Assembly (NCBI RefSeq): GCF_020085105.1
Contig: NC_058042.1
Coordinates: 18,899,001 to 18,963,000, forward strand
DNA: 64,000 nt
Origin: Siniperca chuatsi
Taxonomy: Eukaryota > Chordata > Actinopteri > Centrarchiformes > Sinipercidae
Direction of reading: 5' to 3'
In this document: in pieces, positions 48,051 through 60,956 of the stretch
Numbering within the stretch: position 1 is the first letter of the stretch
How the letters are laid out: every line of letters begins with the position of its first letter
Translations under genes and position numbers: made by a program
The notes under the pieces: model-generated
Seen by the model: only the letters and a program-made list of their open reading frames with translations
The model's database searches: none
Told to the model about the DNA's origin: nothing

Positions 48051-48639
48051 AATAGATGTATGACCCCACAACATGAGTAATACATGTCCAAATGTTTCTA
48101 CACAGGCCTATATAGGCCTATATAGAACTGAAAAGCACAGAAAAGCTTTACATTATCCCAAAACATTGTCCTCTGGCCTGAAATTGAACCTGATCTTTAA
48201 TCATTCACAATAAAGAGATGAAACATATCATTAGACCATCAGCTTGCATAATGTTGCTACATGAGGTAAGTGGAAAACAAGGCTTGACTGACCTTCATCT
48301 ACCATAAAACACATAGGAAGAGAGAGGAGACAAAATAACTGTAATAATAATTATTTAGTTAAGTGTCATTTCACTAGGAACTGAATGCTAAAATAGCCAA
48401 TTTGACATCTATTTATTCTTCTCTCTACAGCACAAGTAGAGTGGAGCGAAATCTGCCCTGCAACTAACATCAGTTGCAATTTGTGTTCTGTGGAGTATCT
48501 CGAAGGATGAAATCAAAGGTCATAGACTTGATTATACTATTTGTACATTAAAGCATCTATAAACCATATTTTAATATAAACAATGGATCATGTGAAAGGG
48601 AGTTGCTTTTTCTAGTGATGAACAAACAAAGAATTATCA

Positions 48640-49010
48640 CTTATCTCTGCAGTTTCTCTCAGTTCTACGGAGCTTTATAGTGTCTTTCAGCGCATTGTTT
48701 TGGTTTTCTGGCCCGCAACTACTGTTTTGTTTCAGTCTTAACGCTCTCTGCTTTTCCAGTTGAAGAAGGCAGCTGTTTTCAGTGAAAAAGCTCTAAAAAT
48801 CCCACTGTACCGTACATGTTTAGCACCAAAAAGCAGACAGACAGAGTTAGCGGCTAGCTGGTGAACATAGTGGAGCATATAGCAGTTAAAGAGCCAGATA
48901 TGTTCCTCAGGAGATGGTGGAGAGTAAAAAAGAGCTAAAAGAGAGTGAATATTGGACTTACACTTGCTAGGTGGCCAGAAACACGACTCCAAATGAATGA
49001 TAATCTTGCT
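48640..49010 (-). repeat. Inverted copy of the repeat at 42.5 kb
   Basis: GCTAGCTGGTGAACATAGTG, GCAGTTAAAGAGCCAGATAT and GGTGGCCAGAAACACGACTC match, on the opposite strand, 42500-42700. The ORF at 48738-49124 (-) falls in it and is not a gene. Confidence 0.65.
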
Positions 49011-49124
49011 CCATAACTTCTGGATGTGTAAACAGGCAATGTTTGCAAATGTGAATTGCCTTACTTTGTTTTGATTTAAATATAATATGTGGTTTAATCT
49101 ACACAAACCTCTCCTAATTCTCAC

Positions 49125-51009
49125 CTGAATATGGATGGATTGTACATAGCAGCTGATATTTTCAGGTCTTACATCATGCAGTAGACATCATAATAATTTA
49201 CTTGTGCAATATAATATACACATTATAGATTATTCTGCTCTAGCTGGTTTCAGGAGTTGATGTACTGGTCCATCTAAGTTCTGCAAAAATATTTATTTCT
49301 GTAGTGTGTAGGAAGAGGATAATTAGTCTGTGAACAGGACAGCAAATTCAACATGCATGAGGGCAAATAACTTGCAAACATGCCATCTAATGTTTTTAAT
49401 CAGACTAATTTTCATGTTTGCTCTGTAGTGTTTTGTTCTTGTGTGTAGCTGTGTGTTTCTCTCTGCTCAGATTTCTGTCAGGCTCTCTGGCTGACATAGA
49501 AACGTCTGGTTAGTTAAGAGGTTGTTTTTTTCGTCACAGCTGGACAGTCCGAGTGAACAAGGCTATCCCTGACGCAGAAAGATAGGGCTGTGGAGGATGA
49601 TGAATGGGTCCTGTTTGAGAATGCTACTCAGTTCAGCCACACTCTCTATTGTGCCTGTCTCATTTCACAAGGCAAGGAAAGAGGAACTAATGCAATGGTA
49701 ACTGAGTTTTACACTCTCACTATCTCGGAGCATAATTGAATCCTCCTTCTAATTGCTCATCAGAGTCTGGCCAATATAAATTGGATTATCCTCTGAGGAA
49801 CCTGCTCTGTTCCTCATCAAGACAGTTTTCTTTGTTCCATACAACACAAATTTGGAAACAGCTTACAGTCAGTGTGTGTGTTCTGTGTCCGAGAGATGCT
49901 CCAGGGAGTGACTGCCTCATCCAAAACTGAGATCTAACTGGACAGAGGAGACAGTGTTATCTCACATTCAACAACGTTACCAGCATTAAAACCAAATACA
50001 AAACAACAAAGACACTGTCTAATTCCATGTTTTACAACACTGTACACAGGCCCACATTTTTCAGTCAAAGCAGAAAAAAGATTTGACTCCAAGGTTGGAA
50101 ATTCTCCTCTTTTATGTCCAGATTTGGAAACTTTTACATCTTTTCAAATAAAAATGAAGTTCCTGTAGTAATGTATATCAATGCACATACTGGATGAAAA
50201 AAAGACACAGTAATGCTAAAGAATGTTTTTCATTGAACAAGAGAGTCTGTTAAGTGTAATAGCTGAGGGCCGGCAGCAAAGTAGAGTGAATGAGGTGGCA
50301 GTTAAAGCCCTGTGAAATGTGTAGCTGGCCGCAAGCCTCTTATCATCAGCCCAGCCAAATCACCCTAGCTGCCACAGTTACCCAATGCTCGAAAAAGGGG
50401 AAAATTTCACCACCTGTGCACTGTCACACTGATTGAGCCCTTGCTGATTTATTCACCACTGATCACACATACAGGTACCTGCACACACACAAACAGGCAT
50501 ATATGCACGTGCATCCACACTCACACAAAAACACAATACAGATACACTGGCTCAGACCCAGACTGTAGCTCTCTGTCCAATTGAGTTTGCAGGTCCAGTA
50601 GCAGAACATAATGAGGTTTTCACATCGAGACACTCCAGCTAGAGAGAGTGGTGGGGGAGGATGGTGTGAGGGGGAGTCAGTGGGTGTGACACAGAGAGAG
50701 AAGGGGAAGGAAAGAGAAAAGGCACTCAATGATAATGTATGAGCTGTCTGCAGTGCTCTATGATGGGGTAAAAGAGTGCAGTGGTGCATTTACAAAGAAG
50801 ATTATCATGTCAAGATACAGTAATACCTCAGTGAACACTGATTTTCATTGGGTGTTGGTGTGAACACTCAGAGTGGCTAATCAGGAAAGGAGGGTGTGTG
50901 TGGGACGTGTTGGCTCCAAGTCATCTCATAAACTGACCAAGTTGAATTAAAACAAGCCGAAACGTACCTTTAAGCTGCCTTTAAATCCTACTTTCATCTA
51001 AGCAAAGAG
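49125..51009. other. Intergenic, no gene seen
   Basis: AT-rich. 49700-49830 has several ATTG/TAATTG motifs and a mixed composition that could be conserved non-coding DNA; no other support. Confidence 0.4.
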
Positions 51010-51475
51010 CCACCTGGGAGCTGGCTGCAGTATAGGTCATAAACCCCACCCTCTCCACGTTAGCGGATAGGACATAGCCAAAATATAAAATAAAAGTACA
51101 CGTCAAATACATTTTTCCCAAAGATGGTTTCTGTCATTTTAGGTAGTTCTTATCATGCTGATGTATGTTCAAGTGTTCGTTTTTCTGATAAGTTTGGTTC
51201 TAATTAGTTATTTGATGCTATAAAAAGGGGTTTTCACGTCTTGATTGACAGCTGAGGTCGGCTCACGATTGAGTCGGCTGGGTGTATGGGCGGAACCTCG
51301 AAACCGCAGCTCCAACCTTGATAACCACTGTGCAGACTCTGGCTCCAAATTACGTCATCAGCGCAAGATGGCAGCTCCCGTATACAAGATATTTTGGCTT
51401 CATTTTTGTACAGTGTGAGGAAGTGGAGACACGTCATTCATGACATGTCATCCATCTTTATATACAGTCTATGGT
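51010..51475. repeat. Dispersed fish repeat
   Basis: Ends with the very familiar CCATCTTTATATACAGTCTA TGG phrase and includes GGGTTTTCACGTCTTGATTG, TGGGCGGAACCTCGAAACC and ATTACGTCATCAGCGCAAGA. I regard it as a non-autonomous element; ends not determined. Confidence 0.6.
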
Positions 51476-52272
51476 CTTACCAAAGAAAAGAACATGTTTT
51501 TTGTTTGTGAGTGTAAGAGTGCAGTCAGGGTCAAGTCTACAGGGTCATCAGGTGGGCACCCTCTCACCCTGTTTTGTTGAGTTGGGCTCAACAAAATAGG
51601 CTCAACAGTGTGCTCCAGTGTCCCAGAACCACCCACTCTCTACCTGCACCCATGCACTCAACAGAGCCCTCTCTAAGTTATGTTCATGTCTACAACATCA
51701 CCAGCTATCATCACCAGCTAACAGCTTGCTATCTAAAAACAACCAGCTAACAACATGTCAAACTAACTAGCCTGTTGCTATCGCAGGCAGTATGCAGCTC
51801 AATCGACCAAGCAAGAACAAAACAACCAGTTGCTAAGTTCTAGTTAGCTTAGCATGCTAACAGCAAACCAACCAGCATGCTGCCTGAGCCGCCAAATATA
51901 TCAAACAATCCTCTTCAGCTACCTCACCTAAACATTCAACAAAGCATAGGCCTACACCTTTGTCTAACACCATTAGCCAACAACATGCAAGCTAACAACA
52001 GCTAACATCATGTTAGGCTATCAAACATGCTGCCACCTATCATGCTCATAAGCCTTTTCTACTGCACCTGGTTACGGCTGGTTTTACACCCTCCTGCTGA
52101 AGTGAAGCTATACCTTAACACAAAGGACATGTTGGGTCCTCGGCTATCCATTTACTGACATTTTGGGGTCAGATGTAAGCACATCACAAGTTGCTCCTAG
52201 CATGAATCTAATTGTGCCTGCTTCCATGACCAACACTTCCTTCCAGCTAAGTTTCTTCTTTTCTACACTTTC
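51476..52272. repeat. Degenerate repeat-like DNA
   Basis: 51660-52050 is rich in CAGCTAACA/GCTAAC words, with several near repeats (ACCAGCTATCATCACCAGC, AACAGCTAACATC). No gene. Confidence 0.4.
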
Positions 52273-52545
52273 CTAACTCATCCGCTGACCCTGCTTTGCC
52301 TGAGAGACTGCTCTTGCATATCTAGCAGTCTCTTCCTGCCTCTGAATCTCCTCTACAGCCAGTTTCCTCTTACCAGCTGCCGTTGCTTTGCCCCATGAAG
52401 GCTGTACTATGCTCAGTCCAAATCCCCCATGCCCATGCTGTACCTGCCCTTCAATATCCCTATGTCTAAGTGCTGCCTGAGCCTGTAAAACTGCCTCCCT
52501 TGGGTTCCCTAAACTGTAGTGCTGTAAGTGCCTAAACATAACCAT
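52273..52545 (-). pseudogene. Fragment of a LINE-type pol C-terminus
   Basis: 90-codon frame containing QAALRHRDIEGQVQHGHGGF, GKRKLAVEEIQRQEE and ARAVSQAKQGQ. The RHxDIxGxxQ...GxG and KAVxxAKQGQW patterns resemble the post-RT region of a fish/invertebrate reverse-transcriptase family. It ends at a stop where that family would continue. Assignment is by resemblance only. Confidence 0.5.
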
Positions 52546-52988
52546 AAAAAATATTAATCATGCTTTAACTGCTATGAGCGGATGTTCTATACAAGAGTGG
52601 ATGTTGTGGGGAAAACAAATGAAAAACATTCATGGACATTTTGCAGATACATTCAGTTTTTTGACCTTGCAGATTATGTTCATTAAAAATGTTTCATGTT
52701 GCTAAAAAAACAATTCAGGTGTTGTATACACATGGTTACTGAAACACACATCTATCACACATAAATGTTGTTTTGTGTTTGTCAAGCTAAGGACATACGT
52801 TTTATACATTTTGTAATGAAGACAAGTGCAGCTTTAGCCCAAATTCTAAACAAAATGTAAAAATGGACACGGAAGTGGTACGTATGCCTACCAGAAAAGC
52901 AGGATGCGGGTGAATGTGTCAAACTGAAAGATATTTCATTTGAAAACAGGCAGCTGGTCTGCGGGCCCAGAAGCTGATAATGATGATG

Positions 52989-54001
52989 ATCAGAATCAGA
53001 ATCAGAAATAGCAGCTCACTATCACGTCAGTGCACACAGGAATAGAAGTATTAAGCAAAAAATATAATACACTATAATACAGGTCAAATAAATTAAGTAC
53101 CAAGTGGGTATAAGTATAAAATTAAAATAAGTGTAAAGTACAAAGCGGATTTACCGGTTGATGATAAGTATGTACAGTATAATAATACAATGTAATAATA
53201 CAAGTAGTAAGTAATAGTCCATGAACTGTCAAGTTAAGTGTAGCCTATTAAGATTATTGAGACAGTGGATATTGCACAGTAGTAATAGAAGTATGACTAC
53301 ATTACAATAAATAGGGAATTTTAAACTGAAAAGAGTATATTGCACAGCAGTATTAACACAGAATATTGCACAATTATTTCAAGTATTGCAGTGATGTTAA
53401 TGATCAATGTCCAGTTTATCGACTTAAGGTCATATAGACTGACACTTAGAGGGAGGAGTTAAAGAGTCTGATGGCCACAGGCAGGAATGACTTCCTGTGG
53501 TGCTCTGTGGTGCATTTTGGGGGGATGAGTCTTCCGCTCAACGTACTCCTTTGTTTGACCTGCACGTCATGGAGTGGGTGGGAGACACTGTCCAAGATGG
53601 CATTTAGTTTGGCCAGCATCCTCCTCTCTGACACCAACGACAGAGTTCAACTCCACCCCGACAATATCACTGGCCTTACGGATCAGTTTGTTGAGCCTGT
53701 TAGCGTCCACTACCCTCAACCTGCTGCCCCAGCATGCAACAGCATACAGGATAGCACTGGCCCCCACAGACTTATAAAACATCCTCAGCATTGTCCGGCA
53801 GATGTTGAAGCACCTCAGCCTCCTCACAAAATAGAGGTGGCTCTGGCCCTTCCTGTAAAGCGCTTGAGTGTTCTTAGCCGAGTCCAGTTTATTGTCCATG
53901 TGTACTCCCAGGTACTTGTAATCCTCTACAATGTACACAATGACCCCTTGGATGGAAACCGGGGTCACTGGTTCCTTGGCCCTTCGTAGATCTACAACCA
54001 T
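52989..54001 (-). mobile_element. CR1/Rex1-type LINE 3' fragment
   Basis: Reads on the minus strand from VVDLRRAKEPVTPVSIQG through DYKYLGVHMDNKLD, SHLYFVRRLRCFNIC and ACWGSRLRVVDANRLNKLI to HHRKSFLPVAIRLFNSSL, then a 450-bp 3' UTR ending in TTCTGATTCTGATTCTGAT. A frameshift near 53600 splits the coding frame. The RT catalytic core is missing, so it is 5'-truncated. Both ends abut ATG repeats. Confidence 0.82.
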
Positions 54002-57000
54002 GATGATGATGATGATGAGCTACGTAGAAAGAAAACCAAATTTAACCATGTGATATGTTTGCATTTAATTTTGTTTCATGTTATTAATGCTGTAGTGTTG
54101 CTTATATGCTGTAAATTTCTGTATCTCAAGAGGAAAATTATGTATTTTAATTTGTTTCATAATCTGACATTGTAAAGACATTAATAAGCCACAGAGTATC
54201 ATGGTGTGTATGAATATCATTGGTTTGTGTTCTTTTTTTATTGATAAGGCAGAGCCAGGAGCATCCCTGCGGTCAGGACAGCTACAGCTGACACCAAAGG
54301 TTAAAAAAGAACTAGAGGACAATATATTGGAAGAATAAAACTGCATTTTCTCTTAGGCAAAAATAACTATTCAGGAATTATATGAGTCAAACCAACTCAA
54401 CTAAATTTTTTTTTGCATGAAATAGCAAGTATGGTTAAGACTCCTGGTGGCTTTTAAAAATATAATGGACATAAAGGTTCAGATTGTGCAAATTCTTGGA
54501 GAATATATTTATTTTGAAATTTATGTGACTGTTTTAGTCAGTTTTAAAAAAGGTTTTTTGGGCCAGACGTCATCACATGAACTACAGGTCAGACTTGCAG
54601 CGCAGTCCAACGCTGCTGCTGTATCCTTTTAATTATACAGGAAATCAGGAATATGGACAGACAGTTCTCCTCTACATGTGCAAGAACACACACTTGAACA
54701 TAAATGTACTCACTATTTATAACTTTCTAGACTGTGTGACTTTCTAGACTAGGTGGGTTCACTGACAGCTATCAGAGGAATTAAAAAAGAGAAACAGCAG
54801 AGAGGCGAGGGGGGTGAGAGAAGGACAGTAGGGAGGGAAAGAGATAGCAGAGCAGAACCCGCTTGATGCGGACCAGCTGACTAGTGATGGACTGACTCAC
54901 CTACACATAAAGGGCTGAGGGGGAGGGCGGAAGCAAAGAGGGAGGCAAAGAGAGAGAAAATTAGTCAGCAGGCTGAGGAAATGGTTGGAATGAGTTTAAA
55001 AGTGCAGGGAACAGAACAAACATGGATACATTATAACAGAGGGAAATAATAAGGACAAATGAAACAAAAAAAAACTCAGGAGAAAAAACAAACAAACTAG
55101 AGCTGATGTACAGGCCTAGTTGAAGAATAGATTTACATTAGGATATACTAGCAGGTTTGGAAATTAACAGAATGCATGTAAACAGATTAAAAAACATTAA
55201 GATTGAAGATACTTTTGAAAATGAAAAGTTATTTGTGTTCTGTTACTTCATAAAAAAGTTGTTGATAAACACAGCCTCTTCTTGAAAAACTCCTGGTTCT
55301 GTTATTTGTAAGGAAAATAAAGAAGTATTTCTGTAATGTACCTATGCATTTATGTTGAGCCTAGATTATTGGACTGCAGAAAGAGGTTTGTTTTAGCTAA
55401 TGTACTCAAGCTGTGCTCAGCCAACTGACAAAATGACCATATGCATAGGCTATATGCTGTTGATGAACTCTCACGAGGAGGCAGGCAGCCATACTGAGGT
55501 TCAGCAGTCAGATAGTAATGATTGAAAACAAAAACCTGGTTGGCGTATAGACCCTCCAAAAAATGCAAAACCTTTTCCTACATTTAAACTGGTTGTTGTG
55601 TGAAGGTTGTGAGAAGTCAGTACGAGATAGATAACTTGGATCCTTATCTCCTGGTTCTCATTGATACTGAAACCACTAACTGCTGCTGCATTCAGAAGCA
55701 GAGTAATTTAAAGCCAAGTCACAGCTGAATTCTCATAAAGAGTGAAATGCAAATTGGTTGAAGTGAGAACCTGAAAATAAGATATCAAAAGTGTAGTGCT
55801 CAGTGTGAGCTTCTGACGCCTACAAGTCATAGCACATGGCTATTTTTTTGACCACAAACTCCCCAGAAATTCTCATTTAATACTGATTTTCAAGTTTCCA
55901 TCAATTGTGGTAAAAAAAAAAACAAGAAGACAAAACATCAAAATGCTATTATTAAAATAGTAATGGAGCTCACTCTGGCATCCAGAACCCAACTGGATTA
56001 TAACTGGGGACCGAAAAACAAATTTCTTGTTGCTTCCTGGTGTGCTAAATTTAGGCCGACTATTAACAAGAGTTTTGTGTCATTTATGTGTGCTCAGCCA
56101 GAGATATGCACACAGCAAAAAACAGGTTGGGGTATGGCAAAATGATCACATTTCTTTTTAAGTAATTTTCTCACATACCTAAAACAGTTCTCATCTCTTC
56201 CTGTTAAGCTTCCACATTGTCCATTAGTGTGGATGTTTGTACTGAGGATTTAACTGAGAGGATGCCACGCACAGAAATAGCTTTTCTGGGTTCTGATTTA
56301 CGTTCTACAAATATTAACACTAAGTTCATGTACAAAGACTAATAAGTTACCCTTTCTGCCATTCAAGATATCCTGTCAACATTTTTATAGATATGTCTTC
56401 TAGTAGCTCTATGGGGGGAAATGCTTTCTGGACTGCAGGAGATTTTTGTAGGCTGCCATGCTCCATCCAGCTCTCTTTTTTTAGTGGGTGGGTGATCAAC
56501 TTTAATTGGAATGAATGGAGCATCATCTTGGAACTTGTACCAGCTCTCATAATACATCTGTGGTGGACTGCTGTGACACTACTAGCATCTTCAGCAGTTC
56601 TTGTTGGTACTACAGAGTACTATCAAGGGTATTGATTTATATTAAGCATGTGGATACGCTTCGTAATACCCAGATATACTGTAATTCTGTTTTTTCTCAG
56701 CTACAAAGAGTAATACTAACCAAATACATACCTAACCATATACATACAAGCTGAAAAGGCTGCAACCTCACAAGGCAGTGGGAGCGCTTAGTTACAATCT
56801 GTGTGTTTGAGGGCAATATATTATCTTGTTCAAAACATGCCATGTTTTCATTGTGCCAATGTGGCTTTGTTAACCTGGGTTCAAATATTTTTATATGTCA
56901 TTGACTCACATGGTAGCTTAGTTTACATATGGAAACATGCAAAAAAAAAAACAGCTGAATCTAATCAGCATTAAAATCACAAAGTTATTTTGTTATAATA

Positions 57001-57844
57001 AAACAGAAACACTACTCTTCACATTAAATATTTATTTCTAACTCAATGCTATTGTATCTTATAGACCGATGGCCCAGGGCTAATTTAGCTCCTTGTCACA
57101 CTACTGAGAACAAGTTATCCAAGGGTTAATGGTTAAATAATGCAATTGTGCCTGGGTTAAGTGTAGTGTGAAAAGAGGTAATAATCATTTTAGAGTTGAC
57201 TTAGATTAAAGTTTGGCTTACAGCCAGTCTTACGCTGTGTTGGTTGTTAAAGAAGCTAATTAAACCCACATGAAAGCCTCTCCTCGGGAGCCAGAAAGAT
57301 TAAACACCCTCAGGTGTATTTGCTCTCCAACTACCGCACAGCAAAAATGGAACAATGATTAGACAGCATGCACAGTTTGCAATATGTAAAAAGTGATTCT
57401 GCTGGGTGTGTAATAATGATACTACTGGAGATTTATTAAAAGCTTCTGTTTATGTGTAGCTCACCTATTCAGTATGGTTGAGGTTTAGTGTAGAGATTAA
57501 GTCACTGTTTGTCTGAGCATTTTCTACTTTCTAATTGCTTATTAGTTCGTCAAATATACAGTGGTGAGACAGCAAATGTACTCGTAATTAATCCCTGTCT
57601 CTCTTGTCTTACATGATCACACTGGACACTGCGTGTGCTTCTTTGTGTGAATATTATTCTCTGAATGGCTCCCTTTTAGATAATCACTGAGTAATACATA
57701 AATGATCCTCGTAAAACATGTCAAGTCTCTTTTGTCCTCCGAATCCCAGTGTGAGTGTATTGGTCTGTATATTGTCAGCGTGAAGTGAAACAAGTAAACA
57801 GCTGGTTTCTTTTTCAGGTTCCTGCTCTTTGACATGTGTATTAA

Positions 57845-57845
<1 letters not shown>
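54002..57845. other. Intergenic, no gene seen
   Basis: AT-rich DNA. 56370-56650 (+) has a weak resemblance to a DIRS-type RNase H frame (FIDMSSSSSMGGNAFW), too poor to annotate. No splice-flanked exon was found. Confidence 0.4.

Positions 57846-57920
<75 letters not shown>
57846..57920. repeat. (AC)n microsatellite
   Basis: About 75 bp of perfect AC dinucleotides. Confidence 0.98.
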
Positions 57921-57921
<1 letters not shown>

Positions 57922-60411
57922 CTTCCTCTTCGCCTGGCTGGAATTTGTAAGCCCTGAGCTCCAGCCAAGCGCCTGTTGCTGAGGGGAAACCAGCTGCACA
58001 CTCATCCAATCCTCCTGCCAATTCTCCTGCTAATGGAACATCCCACTGCACCCCTGCCCACCCCTGCCAAAGGAAAACATTTGGTACATCCCATTGGTGC
58101 TTCTCTAGCTAGTTTGTTACTGAGTCAGTATCACAGCAGTCAGCCAAACGGCAGCCTGAAAACACACACAGCCAGAGTGAGGACGTAAAAAGAGTGAGTT
58201 GCAAGAGAGAAGCAAAGAAATCCTCTGCTAGCCTCTCTTCTCTCAGTCTTCTGCTTGTTTTTGCATTCCTGATATGACCCTGTTCAGCCCAAGATGTGAG
58301 TATACTGGGGGTTTATCCCTGTGTGTGTGTGTGTATGCATGTGTTAGTAGATGTTTGCTTGCTGCACTGTGCCTCTCATGTTTTGCTCTCCCCTCCCATA
58401 CTCTGCCTTTCCCTCTACAAGCCTTTCTGTTCACAGAATCAGCCTGTATTTGCTAGTCTGTACATTTCATCCTGAATCCCAGGTTCCCCTTTTCACTTTT
58501 GCCTCATGGCTGTTTTTTTAATGGCTTTCTCCGTACCTACCCATTGATCCAATCAGATGGTGGTTTGGAAAAGGATCTGTGTGATGTTTGAGATTATGAT
58601 GTAAACATTGTGATGCATTAATAGGTGTTTCTGACAACTTCATGGTTACACCAAAACTGCACAGTTGCATATGATCAAATCTCAACCTGTTTCTCACATT
58701 GGCAAGGTCAGCACTTGCTCTCTGGGCATAAAGGCTTGTGAGACAGAAATGTCAGAATGCTTAATTATGTTGTAGTCCTGCTCTCTGGTGATGGACTAAA
58801 GCACACGTTTGGTTTTCTTCAGCCGTAGAATGAATAGTGTTATTACTTTTGTGAACAATTCCTAATCATGGCGCTTATAGGCATGCAGGCAGAGCGGCTA
58901 CACCTCCTCACAACTTCCACCCTAGTTCAGGAACAGCACTCTACTCACAAAGCCACATGTCTGTTGGGAATGTAAAGGCTTTAGAAGAGTTCAGTACAGG
59001 CTGAAATAAAGATCTTAGGCTGCATTCTCTGTGATGTGGGATCTTTTCAGGGTCTATAAATCATATCATGTATAGTCATGGTTCTACTGTATCTCCCTCA
59101 CTGTAATGCAAGAGCTTTCCCTCGCCTCCTTTTTCACTGGTGTGGTGTATAGATCCAATCTCTCTGTTTACTACACACCAGCATCTCTTTCTCTCTCTCT
59201 CTCTCAACATGCCACCTATTCATATCAAGCATCCCTGATCTTTTCTATCTGCTCCACTTTCTTTATCTGTTAGCGGTATAGTGTGTTTTATGTTGACAGT
59301 GATACCTGTGATTACACTGCATTTAGCCCTGAGTGTGGAAATTCAAGCTTCATGGTTGCCGCTTGGCTCTAAGTCTGACCTGAGGTCAGTTGCAGTGCAG
59401 GAAATGGAGAAGATGCATGACAGAGTGCAGAGCCTGTCAGCAATAGGCACGTTGCGCTTTCATATCCACATCTGGCAAACTACCATCTCTTCATATGTAG
59501 GATACCAGACTGTGGCCTGATTAATAAACTGTGACAAGTGAGGGCTAAAAATCTGCATGTGTATTAAAGTGAAAACTAGCAGAACAACCTTTTTTTTCCC
59601 CTGACCTAGAAAATGTTTTAAACATCAGCAAAATGTACAGCAGGATGCAAACTAAATGTGACAGAGGATACAGATGATCTAATTCATTGGAGGTTTAAAA
59701 TAAAATACAAGTGAAACAACCTCTCAATAGTGAAACAAACTTACTGCTTTATAATAAATAGCATTTTATCTTGACAACTTTATTCTGAGCTAAGATGATG
59801 AAAAAGTTGTAGCTTTTAACAATGTCATTTCCACTTAGTTTGAAAGCAGGAAATGTACAATAGAGAAAAAAAATAGAAAAATATTTTACTGCAGCATAAT
59901 TCTTCACCAAGGTATGAAATAATTTCTTCAATCTGCTAAAGCAAGTTAGAGTGAAATCAATTTTGCAAAGGCGTTCAGTCATAATTGCTTTGTCTTTTTG
60001 GGTGGTGAGACAAGATAGAAATGTGAGCATGATTGCAAAACATTGTGTTTTCTTAGACTGAAATATATTTGTGTCAGTCAACTGAGCATTTGTGTTCTGT
60101 TCTGAAATTAGTTGTTTGATTTTAAACATTAATTGAAAAATGTTTAAGTAAAAGGATGCGGGTCAACCCATTGCATTAAGAAATATGATTAAAGAAGACA
60201 GAAAATGTAGCAATGTTTTTATCTGATTGTTATAATCCCATCTCCCGCACAGTGACTTCAAAGTGTACTGATTAGTAGAACGTACAGTAGCAAATTAAGT
60301 TCTTATGCATATAACTTAACTATTTAAGGCAAATTATGTTGCCCCCCAAAAAACAGCAAGGATAAAATGCTGGGAAAATAGTAGTAGTGGTGGTAGCATT
60401 GTTACGATTAG
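57921..60411. other. Intergenic; contains a possible first exon
   Basis: 57921-58260 is less AT-rich with two CCAT/CCAAT-like boxes and could be promoter DNA of an unknown gene. The ORF at 59281-59520 (+) is unrecognised. The remainder is AT-rich. Confidence 0.4.
58274..58295 (+). CDS. Possible first coding exon of an unidentified gene
   Basis: ATG followed by seven codons (MTLFSPR) and a strong donor GTGAGTATA, preceded by a pyrimidine-rich leader and less AT-rich DNA. No downstream partner exon was found in the remaining 5.7 kb, so this is speculative. Confidence 0.15.
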
Positions 60412-60893
60412 TCAAGCCGGGAAACAGGGAATGCCAGGGAACAGGACCCAAATGCAGACTAACAGGTAGAGCTGGTGCCGATCAATAATTTTACTAACAA
60501 AAAAGTCTTACACTGAATAGGTGGGCAAAAAGCAACTCTCAACAGCAGTCCAAAACAGAAACACAAATCCAACGGTGAGCAGGCAAAATCCAAAATCCAC
60601 AGACAGGCAAAGTACAAGGGACACAAAGACTCCAGAACTCACAGATACACAAAACCAAGGTACTTGTCAATGGTATAATGGTGATCTGACACAGAACAAA
60701 GGAAGAACACAGACTAAATACACTCAGGTAGGGGAGCCAACAAGATGCAGGTGCAACTAATAAGGGCGGGGCAAACAATCAAAACTGGAGAGAAAAGCAA
60801 ACAAAGACAGGAAGTAAAACAAGACACACAAGGAGAGGAGAACATTTCAAAATAAAACAGGCAATAACAGGGCAAAAACCCAAAACCATGACA
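60412..60893 (-). mobile_element. Solo-LTR-like element
   Basis: On the minus strand it begins TGTCATGGTTTTGGGTTTTT and ends GCATTCCCTGTTTCCCGGC then TTGA; the start is the classic TGTCATG of fish Gypsy-type LTRs, while the end lacks the expected CA. Contains CTGCATTTGGGTCCTGTTCC. No coding interior. Related to 34688-35114. Confidence 0.6.
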
Positions 60894-60904
60894 AGTGTGC
60901 GCAA

Positions 60905-60914
60905 GTGTGTGTGT

Positions 60915-60954
<40 letters not shown>
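60905..60954. repeat. (GT)n microsatellite
   Basis: About 50 bp of GT with one A interruption, starting 11 bp after the LTR-like element. Confidence 0.97.

Positions 60955-60956
<2 letters not shown>

Noticed and set aside
48738..49124. 128-codon minus-strand ORF
   Set aside because: Falls inside a dispersed repeat that also occurs inverted at 42.5 kb.
56370..56650. Weak DIRS/Ngaro-type RNase H resemblance on the plus strand
   Set aside because: Only a loose pattern (FIDMSSSSSMGG, then a hydrophobic stretch); too few matching positions to call.
57617..58051. Minus-strand ORFs of 144 and 105 codons
   Set aside because: Again inflated by an (AC)n tract; no protein features.
59281..59520. 79-codon ORF with a hydrophobic start
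   Set aside because: No homology recognised, no splice or promoter support, and no partner exon.
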